Source of the DNA: Pseudonocardia endophytica
GTDB taxonomy: Bacteria; Actinomycetota; Actinomycetes; Mycobacteriales; Pseudonocardiaceae
Direction: 5' to 3'
Length of the DNA: 64,000 bases
Assembly (NCBI RefSeq): GCF_004339565.1
Contig: NZ_SMFZ01000002.1
Coordinates: 1,860,001 to 1,924,000, forward strand
Positions 50,042 to 59,287 of this stretch are shown here, piece after piece. Position 1 is the stretch's first letter; every line of letters begins with the position of its first letter. The notes under the pieces were generated by a model that saw nothing but the letters and a program-made list of their open reading frames with translations, ran no database searches and was not told where the DNA came from. The position numbers and the translations under genes are program-made.

Positions 50042-51916
50042 TCAGTCGCCGGCGACCGGCGCCTTGCTGCCTCCCGACGTGTCGGGGGAGGAGCCGTCGG
50101 CGTCCGGACCGTCCTCGGCGGCCACGACCTCCTCGGTCTCCCCTGGCTCCGTCATCTGGTAGCCGGGGCCGGTTCCGGGACCGTGGTTGGCGTCGTACTC
50201 CTCGGCGGTCAGCTCGGCCTTCTTCCCGTCCGGGAACGCCCGGACGCGCAGGTAGAAGTCCGTGCCGTGGCGTGCCGTCGCGTAGTCCACGGCTTGCTCG
50301 ATGATCTCCGCGCCCTTGACGTCGCGCAGGATCATCGGGTCGCGCCGCAGGTCCTTGGACAGTGCGAAGCACAGCAGGATCATGATCACGACGAACGGGG
50401 CCGCGACCAGGATCGTGAGGTTCTGGATGCCGCTCAAGGCGTCCTCGCCGCCGGTGACGAGCATCAGCACCGCGACGGCGCCCATGATCGAACCCCAGAA
50501 CACCACGATCCACCGGCTCGGCTCGATCGTGCCGCGCTGCGACAGCGTGCCCATGACGATCGACGCCGCGTCCGCACCGGACACGAAGAAGATGCCGACC
50601 AGGATCATCACCAGGAGACCGGTGATCGTCGCCAGCGGGTAGGCCTGCAGCACCTCGAACAGCTGGGCGTTCGAGTCCTCGGAGAACACCCGGCCGTCGC
50701 CGCCGTCGGCGACCGGCTTGGCCTGTGTGATCGCGGCACCGCCGAAGATGCAGAACCAGACCAGCGACACCATGCTCGGCGCCAGGATCACGCCACCGAC
50801 GAACTCGCGGATCGTGCGGCCACGGCTGATCCGGGCCAGGAACATGCCGACGAACGGGGTCCAGGAGATCCACCAGGCCCAGTAGAAGACCGTCCACGAC
50901 GACAGCCAGTCGAGCATCGGCTCGCCGCCGGAGGCCTCGGTGCGGCCGACCATCTCGAAGAAGTCGGTGAAGTAGGCGCCGACCGCCGTCGGGATCAGGT
51001 CGAGGATGATCACCGTCGGGCCGAGCACGAACACGAACAGCGCCAGCACGCCCGCGAGCACCATGTTGATGTTCGACAGCCACTGGATGCCGCGCGCCAC
51101 ACCGGAGACCGCGGACAGGATGAACGCCGCGGTGAGCACCACGATGATGATCGCCAGGATCCCCGCGCCGGGCGCCCCGTCGGTCCAGCCGACCGACTGC
51201 ATGCCGCCGCCGATCTGGTAGGCGCCGAGCCCCAGCGACGCGGCCGACCCGAACAGCGTGGCGAAGATCGCCAGGATGTCGATCGCCTTGCCGACGCCGC
51301 CCTCCGCGGCCTTCTTGCCGATCAGCGGGATGAACGCCTGGCTGATCAGCTGGCGGCGGCCCTTGCGGAACGTCGAGTACGCGATGGCCAGGCCGACCAC
51401 GGCGTAGATCGCCCACGGGTGCAGCGTCCAGTGGAACAACGACGTCGCCATCGCGACGTTCGCCGCGTCCGGCGTCAGCGGCTCGGCGGCTCCCGGCGGG
51501 GTGGAGGTCGTGAAGAACGACAGCGGCTCGTTCACGCCGAAGAACATCAGGCCGATGCCCATGCCGGCGCTGAACATCATCGCGATCCAGGACACCGTGC
51601 GGAACTCGGGCTTCTCCGCGTCGGTGCCGAGGCGGATCTTGCCGAACTTGCTGAACGCCAGCCAGAGCGCGAAGACGACGAACGCCGTCGCGGCCAGGAT
51701 GAAGGCCCAGCCGCCGCCGCGCATCAGGCCGTCGAGCAGTGCACTCACGGCGCCGCTCAGCGAGTCGGGACCGATCAGGCCCCAGAGCAGGAAGACTCCG
51801 ACGACGCCGCCGGCCACGGCGAAGATCGTCCAGTCGGTGCGGGGACGGGGCTCGTCGGCCGCCGTCCCTCCGGGATCGGGGGCGTCGGCCCCCTTCGTGG
51901 GTTCCACCTGTGTCAT
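50042..51916 (-). CDS. BCCT-family betaine/choline/carnitine transporter
   Basis: A 624-residue, 12-helix secondary transporter. FSAGMGIGLMFFGVNEPLSF is the BCCT glycine-rich signature; WTVFYWAWWISWTPFVGMFL and ARISRGRTIREF carry the aromatic box that binds quaternary ammonium groups and the amphipathic helix. The N-terminus is acidic and the last 90 residues are a charged cytoplasmic tail (GETEEVVAAEDGPDADG), which in relatives senses osmotic state. It probably takes up glycine betaine or choline for osmoprotection. It has its own terminator and a dyad 58 bases upstream of the ATG. Confidence 0.93.
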   Translation of the reverse strand: MTQVEPTKGADAPDPGGTAADEPRPRTDWTIFAVAGGVVGVFLLWGLIGPDSLSGAVSALLDGLMRGGGWAFILAATAFVVFALWLAFSKFGKIRLGTDAEKPEFRTVSWIAMMFSAGMGIGLMFFGVNEPLSFFTTSTPPGAAEPLTPDAANVAMATSLFHWTLHPWAIYAVVGLAIAYSTFRKGRRQLISQAFIPLIGKKAAEGGVGKAIDILAIFATLFGSAASLGLGAYQIGGGMQSVGWTDGAPGAGILAIIIVVLTAAFILSAVSGVARGIQWLSNINMVLAGVLALFVFVLGPTVIILDLIPTAVGAYFTDFFEMVGRTEASGGEPMLDWLSSWTVFYWAWWISWTPFVGMFLARISRGRTIREFVGGVILAPSMVSLVWFCIFGGAAITQAKPVADGGDGRVFSEDSNAQLFEVLQAYPLATITGLLVMILVGIFFVSGADAASIVMGTLSQRGTIEPSRWIVVFWGSIMGAVAVLMLVTGGEDALSGIQNLTILVAAPFVVIMILLCFALSKDLRRDPMILRDVKGAEIIEQAVDYATARHGTDFYLRVRAFPDGKKAELTAEEYDANHGPGTGPGYQMTEPGETEEVVAAEDGPDADGSSPDTSGGSKAPVAGD

Positions 51917-51973
51917 GACTGGATACGCCCGTGCGGGCGCTCCTCCCCTCCGACGTCACAACCGTGCATGAAC

Positions 51974-51995
51974 GGACAATTCGCGAACATTGTCC
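51974..51995. promoter_or_regulatory. 22-bp dyad upstream of the BCCT gene
   Basis: GGACAAT-N8-ATTGTCC, perfect 7-bp arms, 58 bases before the transporter start codon. Position and symmetry suit a repressor or activator of osmolyte uptake; the protein is unknown. Confidence 0.45.
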
Positions 51996-52118
51996 CGGAG
52001 TGTAGGTAACGACGAGCTTTCTGTCGTCCGCCGGTTCTGCCCGTATTGCCTGTTCCCGCTGGTCCGCGTCGTGCGGGGCCCAGGTCTCGATTCGGTGTCG
52101 ACGAGGGGCCGTGCCGTT

Positions 52119-53447
52119 TCAGTGGCCGGGGGACCACCCTGTGGGATCGACGCCGCCCGGGATCGGCGCGGCCGGGTCGTACGGCGACCGGGTGAACACG
52201 TAGGTCACCAGGTGCAGCGCGTCCGGTCCGACGCGGAGCGTCTCGCCGGCGAAGTAGCCGTCCATCCCGATCCAGGTACCGTCCGGGCCGGGGCGGAAGC
52301 GCGACGAGCGGCCGGGCCGTCCGAGCCCGCCGAGGTGCAGCAACCCACCGGGGACCGCGCGCAGCACGTACGGCGACGGGCCCCAGTACCAGGGCCCGAG
52401 CACGGCCGGGTCGACCGGCGGTGCCTCCGGCGTCCAGGGTGCGACGACGCGTGGCTCGGCCGCGCGCACGTCGGCCAGCAGCGTGGCCGGGACGCCGCCG
52501 TCCATCCCGGACGTCGTGTTGCCCGCGACGAACGCGCCGGTCGCCTGCTCGCGGTCCACCCAGATCCCGGCCAGGAACCCCGGCATCGACCCGCCGTGCC
52601 CGACGAGCGTGACGCCGTCGACGCGCTGGACCTGCAGCCCGAGCCCGTACCCGGCCCAGACCGGCTGCGACGGGTCGACGCCGGCCGGCACCGTCATCTC
52701 CTCCACCGTGGCGGGGGACAGGACGTCGCCGGTGTCGCCGGTGAGGAACGTGGCGAGACGTGCCAGGTCGGCGAGCGTCGACCACAGCTGCCCGGCGGGT
52801 GCCATCACGCCCGCGTCGTGCTCCGGCTCGGGCAGCAGCGTCTGCGACCAGGGGTGCACGGCGAACCCCGTGGCCGCGGGCGCGACCGGCCGTGTCGTCG
52901 TCCGGACCATGCCCAGCGGCACCAGCACCTCCTCGTGCGCGACGTCGGCCCACGCGCGACCGCGGACGCCGGCGACGACGTCGCCGAGCAGTCCGAAGCC
53001 CAGGTTCGAGTAGTGGAAGCGGCGCGCGGCCGGGAGGACCCGCTCGTCGTCGGTCAGACCGAGCTCGTCGAGCGACCCGCCCGGGCTGCGCTCCCACCAC
53101 TGGCCGGGGCTCTCCGCGGCCACTCCGCCGAGGTGTCCGAGCAGCTGGCCGATCGTGCGGTCGCCGAGCGGGGTGCCGGGCAGGTGCGTCTCGAGCGGGT
53201 CGTCCAGGTCGAGACGGCCCTCGTCGCGCAGGCGCAGGACGGTGATCGCGGTGATCGTTTTGGTGAGCGACCCGATCCGGTACTGGGTGTCGTCCGCCGG
53301 CCCGGGCAGGTCGCCGTGTCCGGCCGACCACGCGAGCCCTCCGTCCCGGGCGACGCCCGCGACCAGCGACGGGACGCGCCCGTCGCGCTGGGCGCGGGCG
53401 GTGCGGGCGACCAGGAGACGGGCCGTGGAGGGGAGCAGAGCCGACAC
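52119..53447 (-). CDS. Serine hydrolase, beta-lactamase/DD-peptidase family
   Basis: A 442-residue enzyme. I start at GTG 53447 (VSALLPSTARLLVARTARAQ), as the frame upstream is Arg-rich and not family-like. RIGSLTKTITAITVLRLRDE holds the SxxK motif, HYSNLGFGLLGDVVAGVRG the YxN motif and VGHGGSMPGFLAGIWVDRE the HGG/HxG motif. There is no clear export signal. The final 90 residues form an extra beta-barrel (GPWYWGPSPYVLRAVPGG) typical of class C-like esterases and peptidases. Likely an esterase or D-aminopeptidase. Confidence 0.87.
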   Translation of the reverse strand: MSALLPSTARLLVARTARAQRDGRVPSLVAGVARDGGLAWSAGHGDLPGPADDTQYRIGSLTKTITAITVLRLRDEGRLDLDDPLETHLPGTPLGDRTIGQLLGHLGGVAAESPGQWWERSPGGSLDELGLTDDERVLPAARRFHYSNLGFGLLGDVVAGVRGRAWADVAHEEVLVPLGMVRTTTRPVAPAATGFAVHPWSQTLLPEPEHDAGVMAPAGQLWSTLADLARLATFLTGDTGDVLSPATVEEMTVPAGVDPSQPVWAGYGLGLQVQRVDGVTLVGHGGSMPGFLAGIWVDREQATGAFVAGNTTSGMDGGVPATLLADVRAAEPRVVAPWTPEAPPVDPAVLGPWYWGPSPYVLRAVPGGLLHLGGLGRPGRSSRFRPGPDGTWIGMDGYFAGETLRVGPDALHLVTYVFTRSPYDPAAPIPGGVDPTGWSPGH

Positions 53448-53529
53448 GACCCGAGCGTAGTCGGGCCGGCCCGCCCGGCCCTCTCCATCCCGGCCGTTCC
53501 CGTCCCGCCCCGCCCCGCCCCGTCCCGTC

Positions 53530-53556
53530 CCGAACGAACGGCACCTTCGAGCAATG
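53530..53556. repeat. 27-nt repeat, copy 1
   Basis: Identical over 27 bases to 56643-56669 (starts CCGAACGAACGG, ends CGAGCAATG). Here the right-hand arm is degenerate: CGAGCA and TGCTCG pair, flanked by two AACGGCACC words in direct order. It lies between the serine hydrolase and Lrp genes. Confidence 0.7.
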
Positions 53557-53580
53557 CGACTGCTCGAACGGCACCCTCGT

Positions 53581-54069
53581 TCACGGGGTCGGGGGCTCGG
53601 ACCCGGCCAGGCGCCGCAGCAACGGTGCCGTCCGGAAGCCGACGAGCGAGCGCATGACCAGCGACGTCGTCGTCCGTTCCACGCCCTCGGTCGCGAGTAA
53701 CTGCCCGGCGATCCGGTAGAGGTCGTCCGCGTCACGGGCGACGACGTGCACGAGAAGGTCGCCCTCGCCGGACATGCCGTGCACCTCCAGCACCTCCGGC
53801 ACCCGGTCCAGCGCATCCGCCACCTCGGCGAGCTCGCGCTGCACCACGCGCACGGTCACGAACGCGGTCAGCGGGTAACCGAGCGCGGCCGGGTCGATGC
53901 GCCGCTCGAACGTGCCGAGCACGCCGAGCTCCTCGAGCCGGGCGAGACGGGCCTGCACCGTGTTGCGGGACAGCCCGACCTGGTCGGCCAGCGCGAGCAC
54001 GGTCCCGCGCGGGTTCTCGGCGAGCGCGAGCAGCAGACGGGCGTCCCGCTCGTCGAGTTCGGTGGGCAC
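53581..54069 (-). CDS. Lrp/AsnC-family transcriptional regulator
   Basis: A 162-residue regulator from GTG 54069. LDERDARLLLALAENPRGTV then ADQVGLSRNTVQARLARLEE form the AsnC-type helix-turn-helix; TAFVTVRVVQRELAEVADAL and HGMSGEGDLLVHVVARDADD the RAM ligand/oligomer domain. It is divergent from the transketolase/E1-like gene, and a 15-bp dyad in the 135-bp spacer suits an Lrp-type protein, so it probably controls that gene in response to an amino or keto acid. Confidence 0.92.
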   Translation of the reverse strand: MPTELDERDARLLLALAENPRGTVLALADQVGLSRNTVQARLARLEELGVLGTFERRIDPAALGYPLTAFVTVRVVQRELAEVADALDRVPEVLEVHGMSGEGDLLVHVVARDADDLYRIAGQLLATEGVERTTTSLVMRSLVGFRTAPLLRRLAGSEPPTP

Positions 54070-54161
54070 TCTGCGCGCTCCTCGCCGGGTTGGTCCATCC
54101 CCGATGCGCAGAATGCTCACCGGGGACGGTTCCACTTGTGCATCGATCGTCGCAGTGGTGC

Positions 54162-54176
54162 GCTTGCTGAGCAAGC
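54162..54176. promoter_or_regulatory. 15-bp dyad, probable Lrp operator
   Basis: GCTTGCT-G-AGCAAGC, perfect arms, 28 bases upstream of the E1/transketolase-like start and in the divergent spacer with the Lrp gene. Confidence 0.5.
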
Positions 54177-54204
54177 TGCTGTGTCCGCGTCCAGGGAGGA
54201 CCCG

Positions 54205-56547
54205 ATGAGCACCGTCGCGCCCGCGCCGTCCGACCCCGCCACCGGTGAGCCGAGCGAGGCGTTGCGCGAGGTGGAGCGACGCGTGCTGTGGCTCTCGTCG
54301 GCGATCATCGACCACGCGAACCGTCACCGTAAGGACCCGAGCGGGATCAAGATCGGCGGACACCAGGCGTCCAGCGCGTCGTTGGTGACGATCATGACCG
54401 CGCTGTGGTTCGAGCACCTGCGCTCCGGCGACCGGGTCTCGGTGAAGCCGCACGCCTCACCGGTGCTGCACGCGATCAACTACCTCCTCGGAGAGCTCGA
54501 CGAGCGCTGGCTCACGACGCTGCGCCAGTTCGGCGGCCTGCAGAGCTACCCGTCGCGGGCCAAGGACCCGGACCCGGTCGACTACTCGACGGGGTCGGTC
54601 GGGATCGGCGCGACGGCCCCGATCTGGGGCGCGCTGGCCCGCCGCTACGCCGATGCGCACTTCGGCGGCCTGGGGTCCGGGCGGCAGTACTCGCTGGTCG
54701 GCGACGCGGAGCTCGACGAGGGGGCCGTCTGGGAGGCGATCCTGGACCCGATGGTCGCCGGGCTCGGCGAGGTCGTCTGGATCGTCGACCTGAACCGGCA
54801 GTCGCTGGACCGGGTCGTGCCGAACATCGGGGCGCCGCGGATCGAGGGCATGTTCTCCGCCGCCGGATGGCAGGTCCTCACCGTCAAGTACGGGCACCTG
54901 CTGCACGAGCTGTTCACCCGTCCCGGCGGCGAGGCGCTGCGCGAGCGGATCGACGGCATGGAGAACCCGGAGTACCAGCGCCTGCTGCGCTGCGACGCGG
55001 CCGAGGTCCGGAAGCGGCTGCCGTCGGGCACCTCGAACGACTCCGGGCTCGCGTCGCTGGTCGACGGGCTGGACGACGAGACTCTGCTGGCCGCGGTCCG
55101 CAACCTCGGCGGGCACGACATCGCCGCGCTCGGCGACGCGTTCGCCCGGATCGACGACGACCGACCGACCGTGGTCCTCGCCTACACGGTGAAGGGGTAC
55201 GGGCTGGCGACGGAGGGCCACCCGCAGAACCACGGCTCGCTGCTGACCGAGGCGCAGATGCAGGAGCTCGCCGGCACGGTCGGAGCCTCCCTGGACGACC
55301 CGTGGGCCCGGTTCTCGCCGGACAGTGCACCCGCCCGGCTGTGCGCCGGCACCGCGGCACGACTGCACCGGACCGAGCCGTTGCCGTTGCCCCCCGTCAC
55401 GCTGCCGACCGACATCGGCCGCACGCCGTCCGGCCGGGCCACCACCCAGGCCGCGCTCGGCCGCGCGCTGCTCGACCTCACCCGGGAGGCGCCGGAGGCC
55501 TCCGGGCGCGTGGTCACGCTGTGCCCGGACGTGTCGTCGACGACCAACCTCGGTGGCTGGGTGAACAAGGTCGGCGTGTGGGCCGCGCGCGAGGCCAAGG
55601 ACTGGTTCGACGACGACCCGGAGACGATCCTGCACTGGCGGGAACGGCCCACCGGCCAGCACCTGGAGCTGGGCATCGCCGAGGGCAACCTGGTCGGCGC
55701 GCTCGGCGAGCTGGGCGCCACATGGTCGCGCTGGGGACGCCCGCTGCTGCCGATCGGGGTGCTGTACGACCCGTTCGTCGAGCGCGCGCTGGAACCGTGG
55801 GCGTTCGGCGTCTACGCCGGAGGGCAGTCGATCCTGGTCGGCACGCCGTCCGGCGTGTCGCTGGCGCCGGAGGGCGGGGCGCACCAGTCGATCACGACGC
55901 CGTCGGTGGGACTCGAGCAACCGGGCGTGGTGACCTACGAGCCGGCGTTCGCGATCGACGTCGAGTGGTCGCTGCTGGCCTCGCTGGCCCGGCTCGGCCG
56001 CGCGGACGGGGTGTCGGCCTACCTGCGGCTGTCCACCCGTCCGGTGGACCAGACGCTCGCGTCCGTCCCGACCGACCCGGCCGCGCGGGAGCGCCGTCGC
56101 CGTCAGGTCGTGGCCGGGGCCTACATGATCCGGCGGGCGTCCGGCGACCGTCCGGACGTCACGATCGTCGTCGCGGGCGCGATGGTCACCGAGGCACTGA
56201 CCGCCGCGGACCGGCTGGCGTCTCAGGGGACCGAGGCCGACGTCGTCGTCGTGACGAGCGGCGGTCTGCTGTTCGAGGCGATGCAGGCGCGTTCCGGGCA
56301 TCCGGTGCCCGGGGTGAGCGAGCCGTGGATCCTGGACGCCGCCTTCCCGGCCCGCCGGGCCGCGCCGATGGTCACGCTCCTCGACGGGCACCCGCACACG
56401 TTGAGCTTCCTGGCCGGGGTGAACCAGGTCCGCGCCACGCACCTCGGCGTGACGCGGTTCGGGCAGTCCGGCGACCTGGCCAGCGTGTACCGCTACCACG
56501 GCATCGACGCCGACGGGGTCGTCGGAGCGGCGCTCGACCTGCTCTGA
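54205..56547 (+). CDS. Transketolase/pyruvate dehydrogenase E1-like thiamine enzyme
   Basis: A 780-residue ThDP enzyme starting MSTVAPAPSDPATGEPSEAL after a GGAGGA site. GGHQASSASLVTIMTALWFE and SVGIGATAPIWGALARRYAD match E1 of the homodimeric pyruvate dehydrogenase/transketolase type; VGDAELDEGAVWEAILDPMV is the GDG-like ThDP motif with Ala-Glu in place of Gly-Glu/Asp, then DLNRQSLDRVV gives the Asn that binds magnesium. The second half has HLELGIAEGNLVGALGELG, the Pyr-domain catalytic Glu, and a transketolase C-terminal domain. Divergent from an Lrp gene. Its acceptor and exact reaction cannot be read from sequence. Confidence 0.87.
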   Translation: MSTVAPAPSDPATGEPSEALREVERRVLWLSSAIIDHANRHRKDPSGIKIGGHQASSASLVTIMTALWFEHLRSGDRVSVKPHASPVLHAINYLLGELDERWLTTLRQFGGLQSYPSRAKDPDPVDYSTGSVGIGATAPIWGALARRYADAHFGGLGSGRQYSLVGDAELDEGAVWEAILDPMVAGLGEVVWIVDLNRQSLDRVVPNIGAPRIEGMFSAAGWQVLTVKYGHLLHELFTRPGGEALRERIDGMENPEYQRLLRCDAAEVRKRLPSGTSNDSGLASLVDGLDDETLLAAVRNLGGHDIAALGDAFARIDDDRPTVVLAYTVKGYGLATEGHPQNHGSLLTEAQMQELAGTVGASLDDPWARFSPDSAPARLCAGTAARLHRTEPLPLPPVTLPTDIGRTPSGRATTQAALGRALLDLTREAPEASGRVVTLCPDVSSTTNLGGWVNKVGVWAAREAKDWFDDDPETILHWRERPTGQHLELGIAEGNLVGALGELGATWSRWGRPLLPIGVLYDPFVERALEPWAFGVYAGGQSILVGTPSGVSLAPEGGAHQSITTPSVGLEQPGVVTYEPAFAIDVEWSLLASLARLGRADGVSAYLRLSTRPVDQTLASVPTDPAARERRRRQVVAGAYMIRRASGDRPDVTIVVAGAMVTEALTAADRLASQGTEADVVVVTSGGLLFEAMQARSGHPVPGVSEPWILDAAFPARRAAPMVTLLDGHPHTLSFLAGVNQVRATHLGVTRFGQSGDLASVYRYHGIDADGVVGAALDLL

Positions 56548-56642
56548 GGCCGCCCCGGACCCGCCGCCGCACGTTCCCACCCGCGCCGACCCGCCCCACC
56601 CGCCGCCCCGGGGCACTCGCCGCTCCGGGGTACCCCCCACAG

Positions 56643-56697
56643 CCGAACGAACGGCACCTTCGAGCAATGACATTGCTCGAAGGTGCCGTTCGTTCGG
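56643..56697. terminator. 55-bp near-perfect palindrome between convergent genes
   Basis: Two 27-base arms (left arm CCGAACGAACGG to CGAGCAATG) are exact complements around one A at 56670. It lies 96 bases after the E1-like gene and 98 bases before the PAC2 stop, so it can end both transcripts. The left arm is shared with 53530-53556, indicating a dispersed repeat used as a terminator. Confidence 0.7.
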
Positions 56698-56794
56698 AAG
56701 GTGGAGGGGCGGTGAGCGCGGGGCGGTGCGCGGCGGTGCGGCGGCGGGCGCGGGGTGGCGCGCGGCGGGCGCGGGGTTGCCGTGGGTGCCGGGG

Positions 56795-57817
56795 TCAGGC
56801 GGGGGTCGCGGGCGGGGTGTCCGGGCCGTCGTCGTCGCGCGGGGGCGGGGGAGCGGCAGGGCCCGGAGGCTCGTGCGGCGCAGGCGGGACGTCCGGGCCG
56901 GTCTTGTCCTGCACACCGTCCGCGGAGTCGGCGAGGAAGCGCTCGAACTCGGCGGCCAGCTCGTCGCCGCTCGGGAGGTCACCGCCAAGGCCCTCGGCGA
57001 GACCGCCCTCCTCGCGCGCGGCGGCGACCTGGTCGTACTGCTCCTCCAGCGCCTTCACCACCTGCGCGACCTCCTCCGACTCACCGACCTGCGCGGAGAT
57101 CTCGGACTCGGCCTGCTCGGCGGCCCGGGAGAGGCTCTCGGTCGGCAGGTACAGCCCGCCGGACAGGCCGGCGTGGTCCAGCAGCACCCGGGCGGCCTGC
57201 GGATACGCCGAGCGCGCCAGGTAGTGCGGCACGTGCACGGCGAAGCCCATCGCGTCCTGACCCGTCTGGCCGAGGCGGAACTCCATCAGCGCGGTCGCAC
57301 TGCCGGGTACGTCCGCCGTCGCGAACCACGGCGTGTGTCCTTCGACGAGCTCGGAGCGCGTCGCGTGCGCGGTGACGCCGATCGGGCGGGTGTGCGGCAC
57401 GGCCATCGGGATGCCCTGCAGGGAGATCACCAGCCGGACCCCGAACTGCTCGACGAGCATCCCGATCGCGGCCACGAACCGCTCCCACTGGGTGTCCGGC
57501 TCCGGCCCGGACAGCAGCAGGTAGTCCGTGTCGCCGGTGTCGGTCAGCGCGACGACGTCCAGCGCGGGCGGCGTGTACGACTCCCAGTGGTCGGTCTCGA
57601 ACCGCAGGGGAGGCCGCCGCGAGCGGTAGTCGACGAGCTGGTCCACGTCGAACGACGCGACCGGCCGCACCTCGCGGTTCTCCTGCAGCGCCTCGACGGC
57701 CAGCGTGCCGGCGTTGCCCGCGTCGACGAAGCCGTCGAGAACCACCACCAGCACCGGCTCGTCGAGACGCGGTGCATCCGGGTCCACCTGGTAGAGCTGC
57801 GAGGGGTCGAGCACCAC
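56795..57817 (-). CDS. PAC2-family (proteasome assembly chaperone-like) protein
   Basis: A 340-residue protein from GTG 57817. VVLDGFVDAGNAGTLAVEAL, DYRSRRPPLRFETDHWESY and DYLLLSGPEPDTQWERFVAA are PAC2 signatures; HATRSELVEGHTPWFATADV and HVPHYLARSAYPQAARVLLD follow. After about residue 220 come a helical segment and a Pro/Asp-rich disordered end (VPPAPHEPPGPAAPPPPRDD). PAC2 proteins are widespread in proteasome-containing actinobacteria, where their role is not settled; some ATP-grasp relatives are known. It is divergent from an MFS gene. Confidence 0.9.
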   Translation of the reverse strand: MVLDPSQLYQVDPDAPRLDEPVLVVVLDGFVDAGNAGTLAVEALQENREVRPVASFDVDQLVDYRSRRPPLRFETDHWESYTPPALDVVALTDTGDTDYLLLSGPEPDTQWERFVAAIGMLVEQFGVRLVISLQGIPMAVPHTRPIGVTAHATRSELVEGHTPWFATADVPGSATALMEFRLGQTGQDAMGFAVHVPHYLARSAYPQAARVLLDHAGLSGGLYLPTESLSRAAEQAESEISAQVGESEEVAQVVKALEEQYDQVAAAREEGGLAEGLGGDLPSGDELAAEFERFLADSADGVQDKTGPDVPPAPHEPPGPAAPPPPRDDDGPDTPPATPA

Positions 57818-57930
57818 GTTCCTCCGTCGGGTCGGCGATCTCTAGATTCTCCCCGAGCCCTGCGACGACGTGAGCCCGCCCGCACACCCTATGGGTCCGG
57901 CGCCCGGGTCGCGCAGAATGGACAGTCGTC

Positions 57931-59241
57931 ATGCCGCACCCACGTCGCGCCTATCTGGTCTGGTCCGCCGGTCTGCTCGCGTACCTCGTGGGCGTGATGC
58001 ATCGCAGCTCGTTCGGCGTCGCGGGTCTGGATGCCGCCCAGCGCTTCGGCGCCGCACCCGCCGTGCTCTCCGGGTTCATCGTCCTGCAGCTGCTCGTCTA
58101 CGCCGCGCTGCAGATCCCGGTCGGCCTGCTGCTCGACCGGTTCGGCGCCAGGCGGATGGTGCTCGCGGGCGCCGTCACGATGGCCGCGGCGCAGGTCCTG
58201 CTCGCGCTGGCGACGTCGTTGCCGCTGGCGATCGCGGCGCGGGTGCTGGTCGGGGTCGGCGACGCGCTGACGTTCATCAGCGTGCTGTCCGTCGTGTCGG
58301 TGTGGTTCCCGCCGCGACGGGTGCCGCTGATGACCCAGCTGACGGCGCTGCTCGGGCAGCTGGGGCAGGTGCTCTCGGCGATCCCGCTGGCCACCGTCCT
58401 GCACTCGGCGGGGTGGACGGCCGCCTTCCTGTCCGCAGCTGCGCTCGGCGTGGTCGCGGCGATCGCCGTGGCGGCCGTGTTCGCGAACCGGCCGCCGGGC
58501 TCGCCCGCGCCGGAGCCCGCGGCCTCGCCGCGGGAGGTGCTGGAGGCACTGACGACGTCGTGGCGCCAGCCCGGCACCCGTCTCGGGCTCTGGACGCACG
58601 CCGGCACGCAGTTCTCCGGCATGGTGTTCGCGCTGCTCTGGGGCGTTCCGTACCTCGTCGCGGGACAGGGGTTGTCGTCGACGACGGCGTCGGTGCTGCT
58701 CACCGTGCTCGTCGCGGCGGGCGCGATCGCCGGCCCGGTGTTCGGCGAGTTCACCGCCCGGCATCCGCTGCGACGGTCGTGGCTCGTCCTCGGCGTGATC
58801 GGGGCGACGGCCGCGGCGTGGGCGGCCGTCCTGCTCGTGCCGCCGCCCGCGCCGTCGTGGCTGCTCGTCGTGCTGGTCGCCGTGCTGGCGTGCAACGGGC
58901 CGTGCTCGGCCGTCGGGTTCGACTACGCCCGCACGTTCAACCCGGACCACCGGCGCGGCACGGCCGTCGGCATCGTCAACGTCGGCGGGTTCACGACGAC
59001 GCTGCTCGCCACGCTGGCCGTCGGTGCCGTCCTCGGGGTGGCGGGCGGGTTCACGCCGGACGCGTTCCGGCTGGCCTGGCTCGTGCAGTTCCCGGTGTGG
59101 ATCCTCGCGACGGTCGGGGTGCTCGTCGCGCGCCGCAAGGCCCGCCGGTTCCTCGCCGAGGGGGGCACGCACGTGCCGCCGCTGCGTGAGGTCCTCGGAC
59201 GGGCGGAACGCGAGCGCCGCCGGGAGATCCGCAGGGGATAG
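57931..59241 (+). CDS. MFS transporter
   Basis: A 436-residue, 12-helix major facilitator from ATG 57931 (MPHPRRAYLVWSAGLLAYLV). GVMHRSSFGVAGLDAAQRFG and PVGLLLDRFGARRMVLAGAV, with the inter-helix loop RFGARR, are family hallmarks. RVLVGVGDALTFISVLSVVS and GQLGQVLSAIPLATVLHSAG resemble nitrate/organic-acid type permeases, but no precise class is clear. The C-terminus is basic (RAERERRREIRRG). It precedes the CooC-like gene by 46 bases. Confidence 0.87.
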   Translation: MPHPRRAYLVWSAGLLAYLVGVMHRSSFGVAGLDAAQRFGAAPAVLSGFIVLQLLVYAALQIPVGLLLDRFGARRMVLAGAVTMAAAQVLLALATSLPLAIAARVLVGVGDALTFISVLSVVSVWFPPRRVPLMTQLTALLGQLGQVLSAIPLATVLHSAGWTAAFLSAAALGVVAAIAVAAVFANRPPGSPAPEPAASPREVLEALTTSWRQPGTRLGLWTHAGTQFSGMVFALLWGVPYLVAGQGLSSTTASVLLTVLVAAGAIAGPVFGEFTARHPLRRSWLVLGVIGATAAAWAAVLLVPPPAPSWLLVVLVAVLACNGPCSAVGFDYARTFNPDHRRGTAVGIVNVGGFTTTLLATLAVGAVLGVAGGFTPDAFRLAWLVQFPVWILATVGVLVARRKARRFLAEGGTHVPPLREVLGRAERERRREIRRG

Positions 59242-59253
59242 ACCCCGATTCGA

Positions 59254-59281
59254 TCACTCGTTAGTGAGAACGGATACCGTT
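59254..59281. promoter_or_regulatory. Two short dyads at the CooC-like gene start
   Basis: TCACT-CGTT-AGTGA (59254-59267) and AACGG-ATA-CCGTT (59269-59281) lie back to back immediately before GTG 59288. They could be operators or transcript-leader hairpins; the spacer is only 46 bases long. Confidence 0.35.
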
Positions 59282-59287
59282 ACCGTT

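Noticed and set aside
53447..53816. A longer N-terminus for the serine hydrolase
   Set aside because: The extra 123 residues are Arg-rich, run through the 27-nt repeat and the Lrp gene, and do not resemble a signal peptide.
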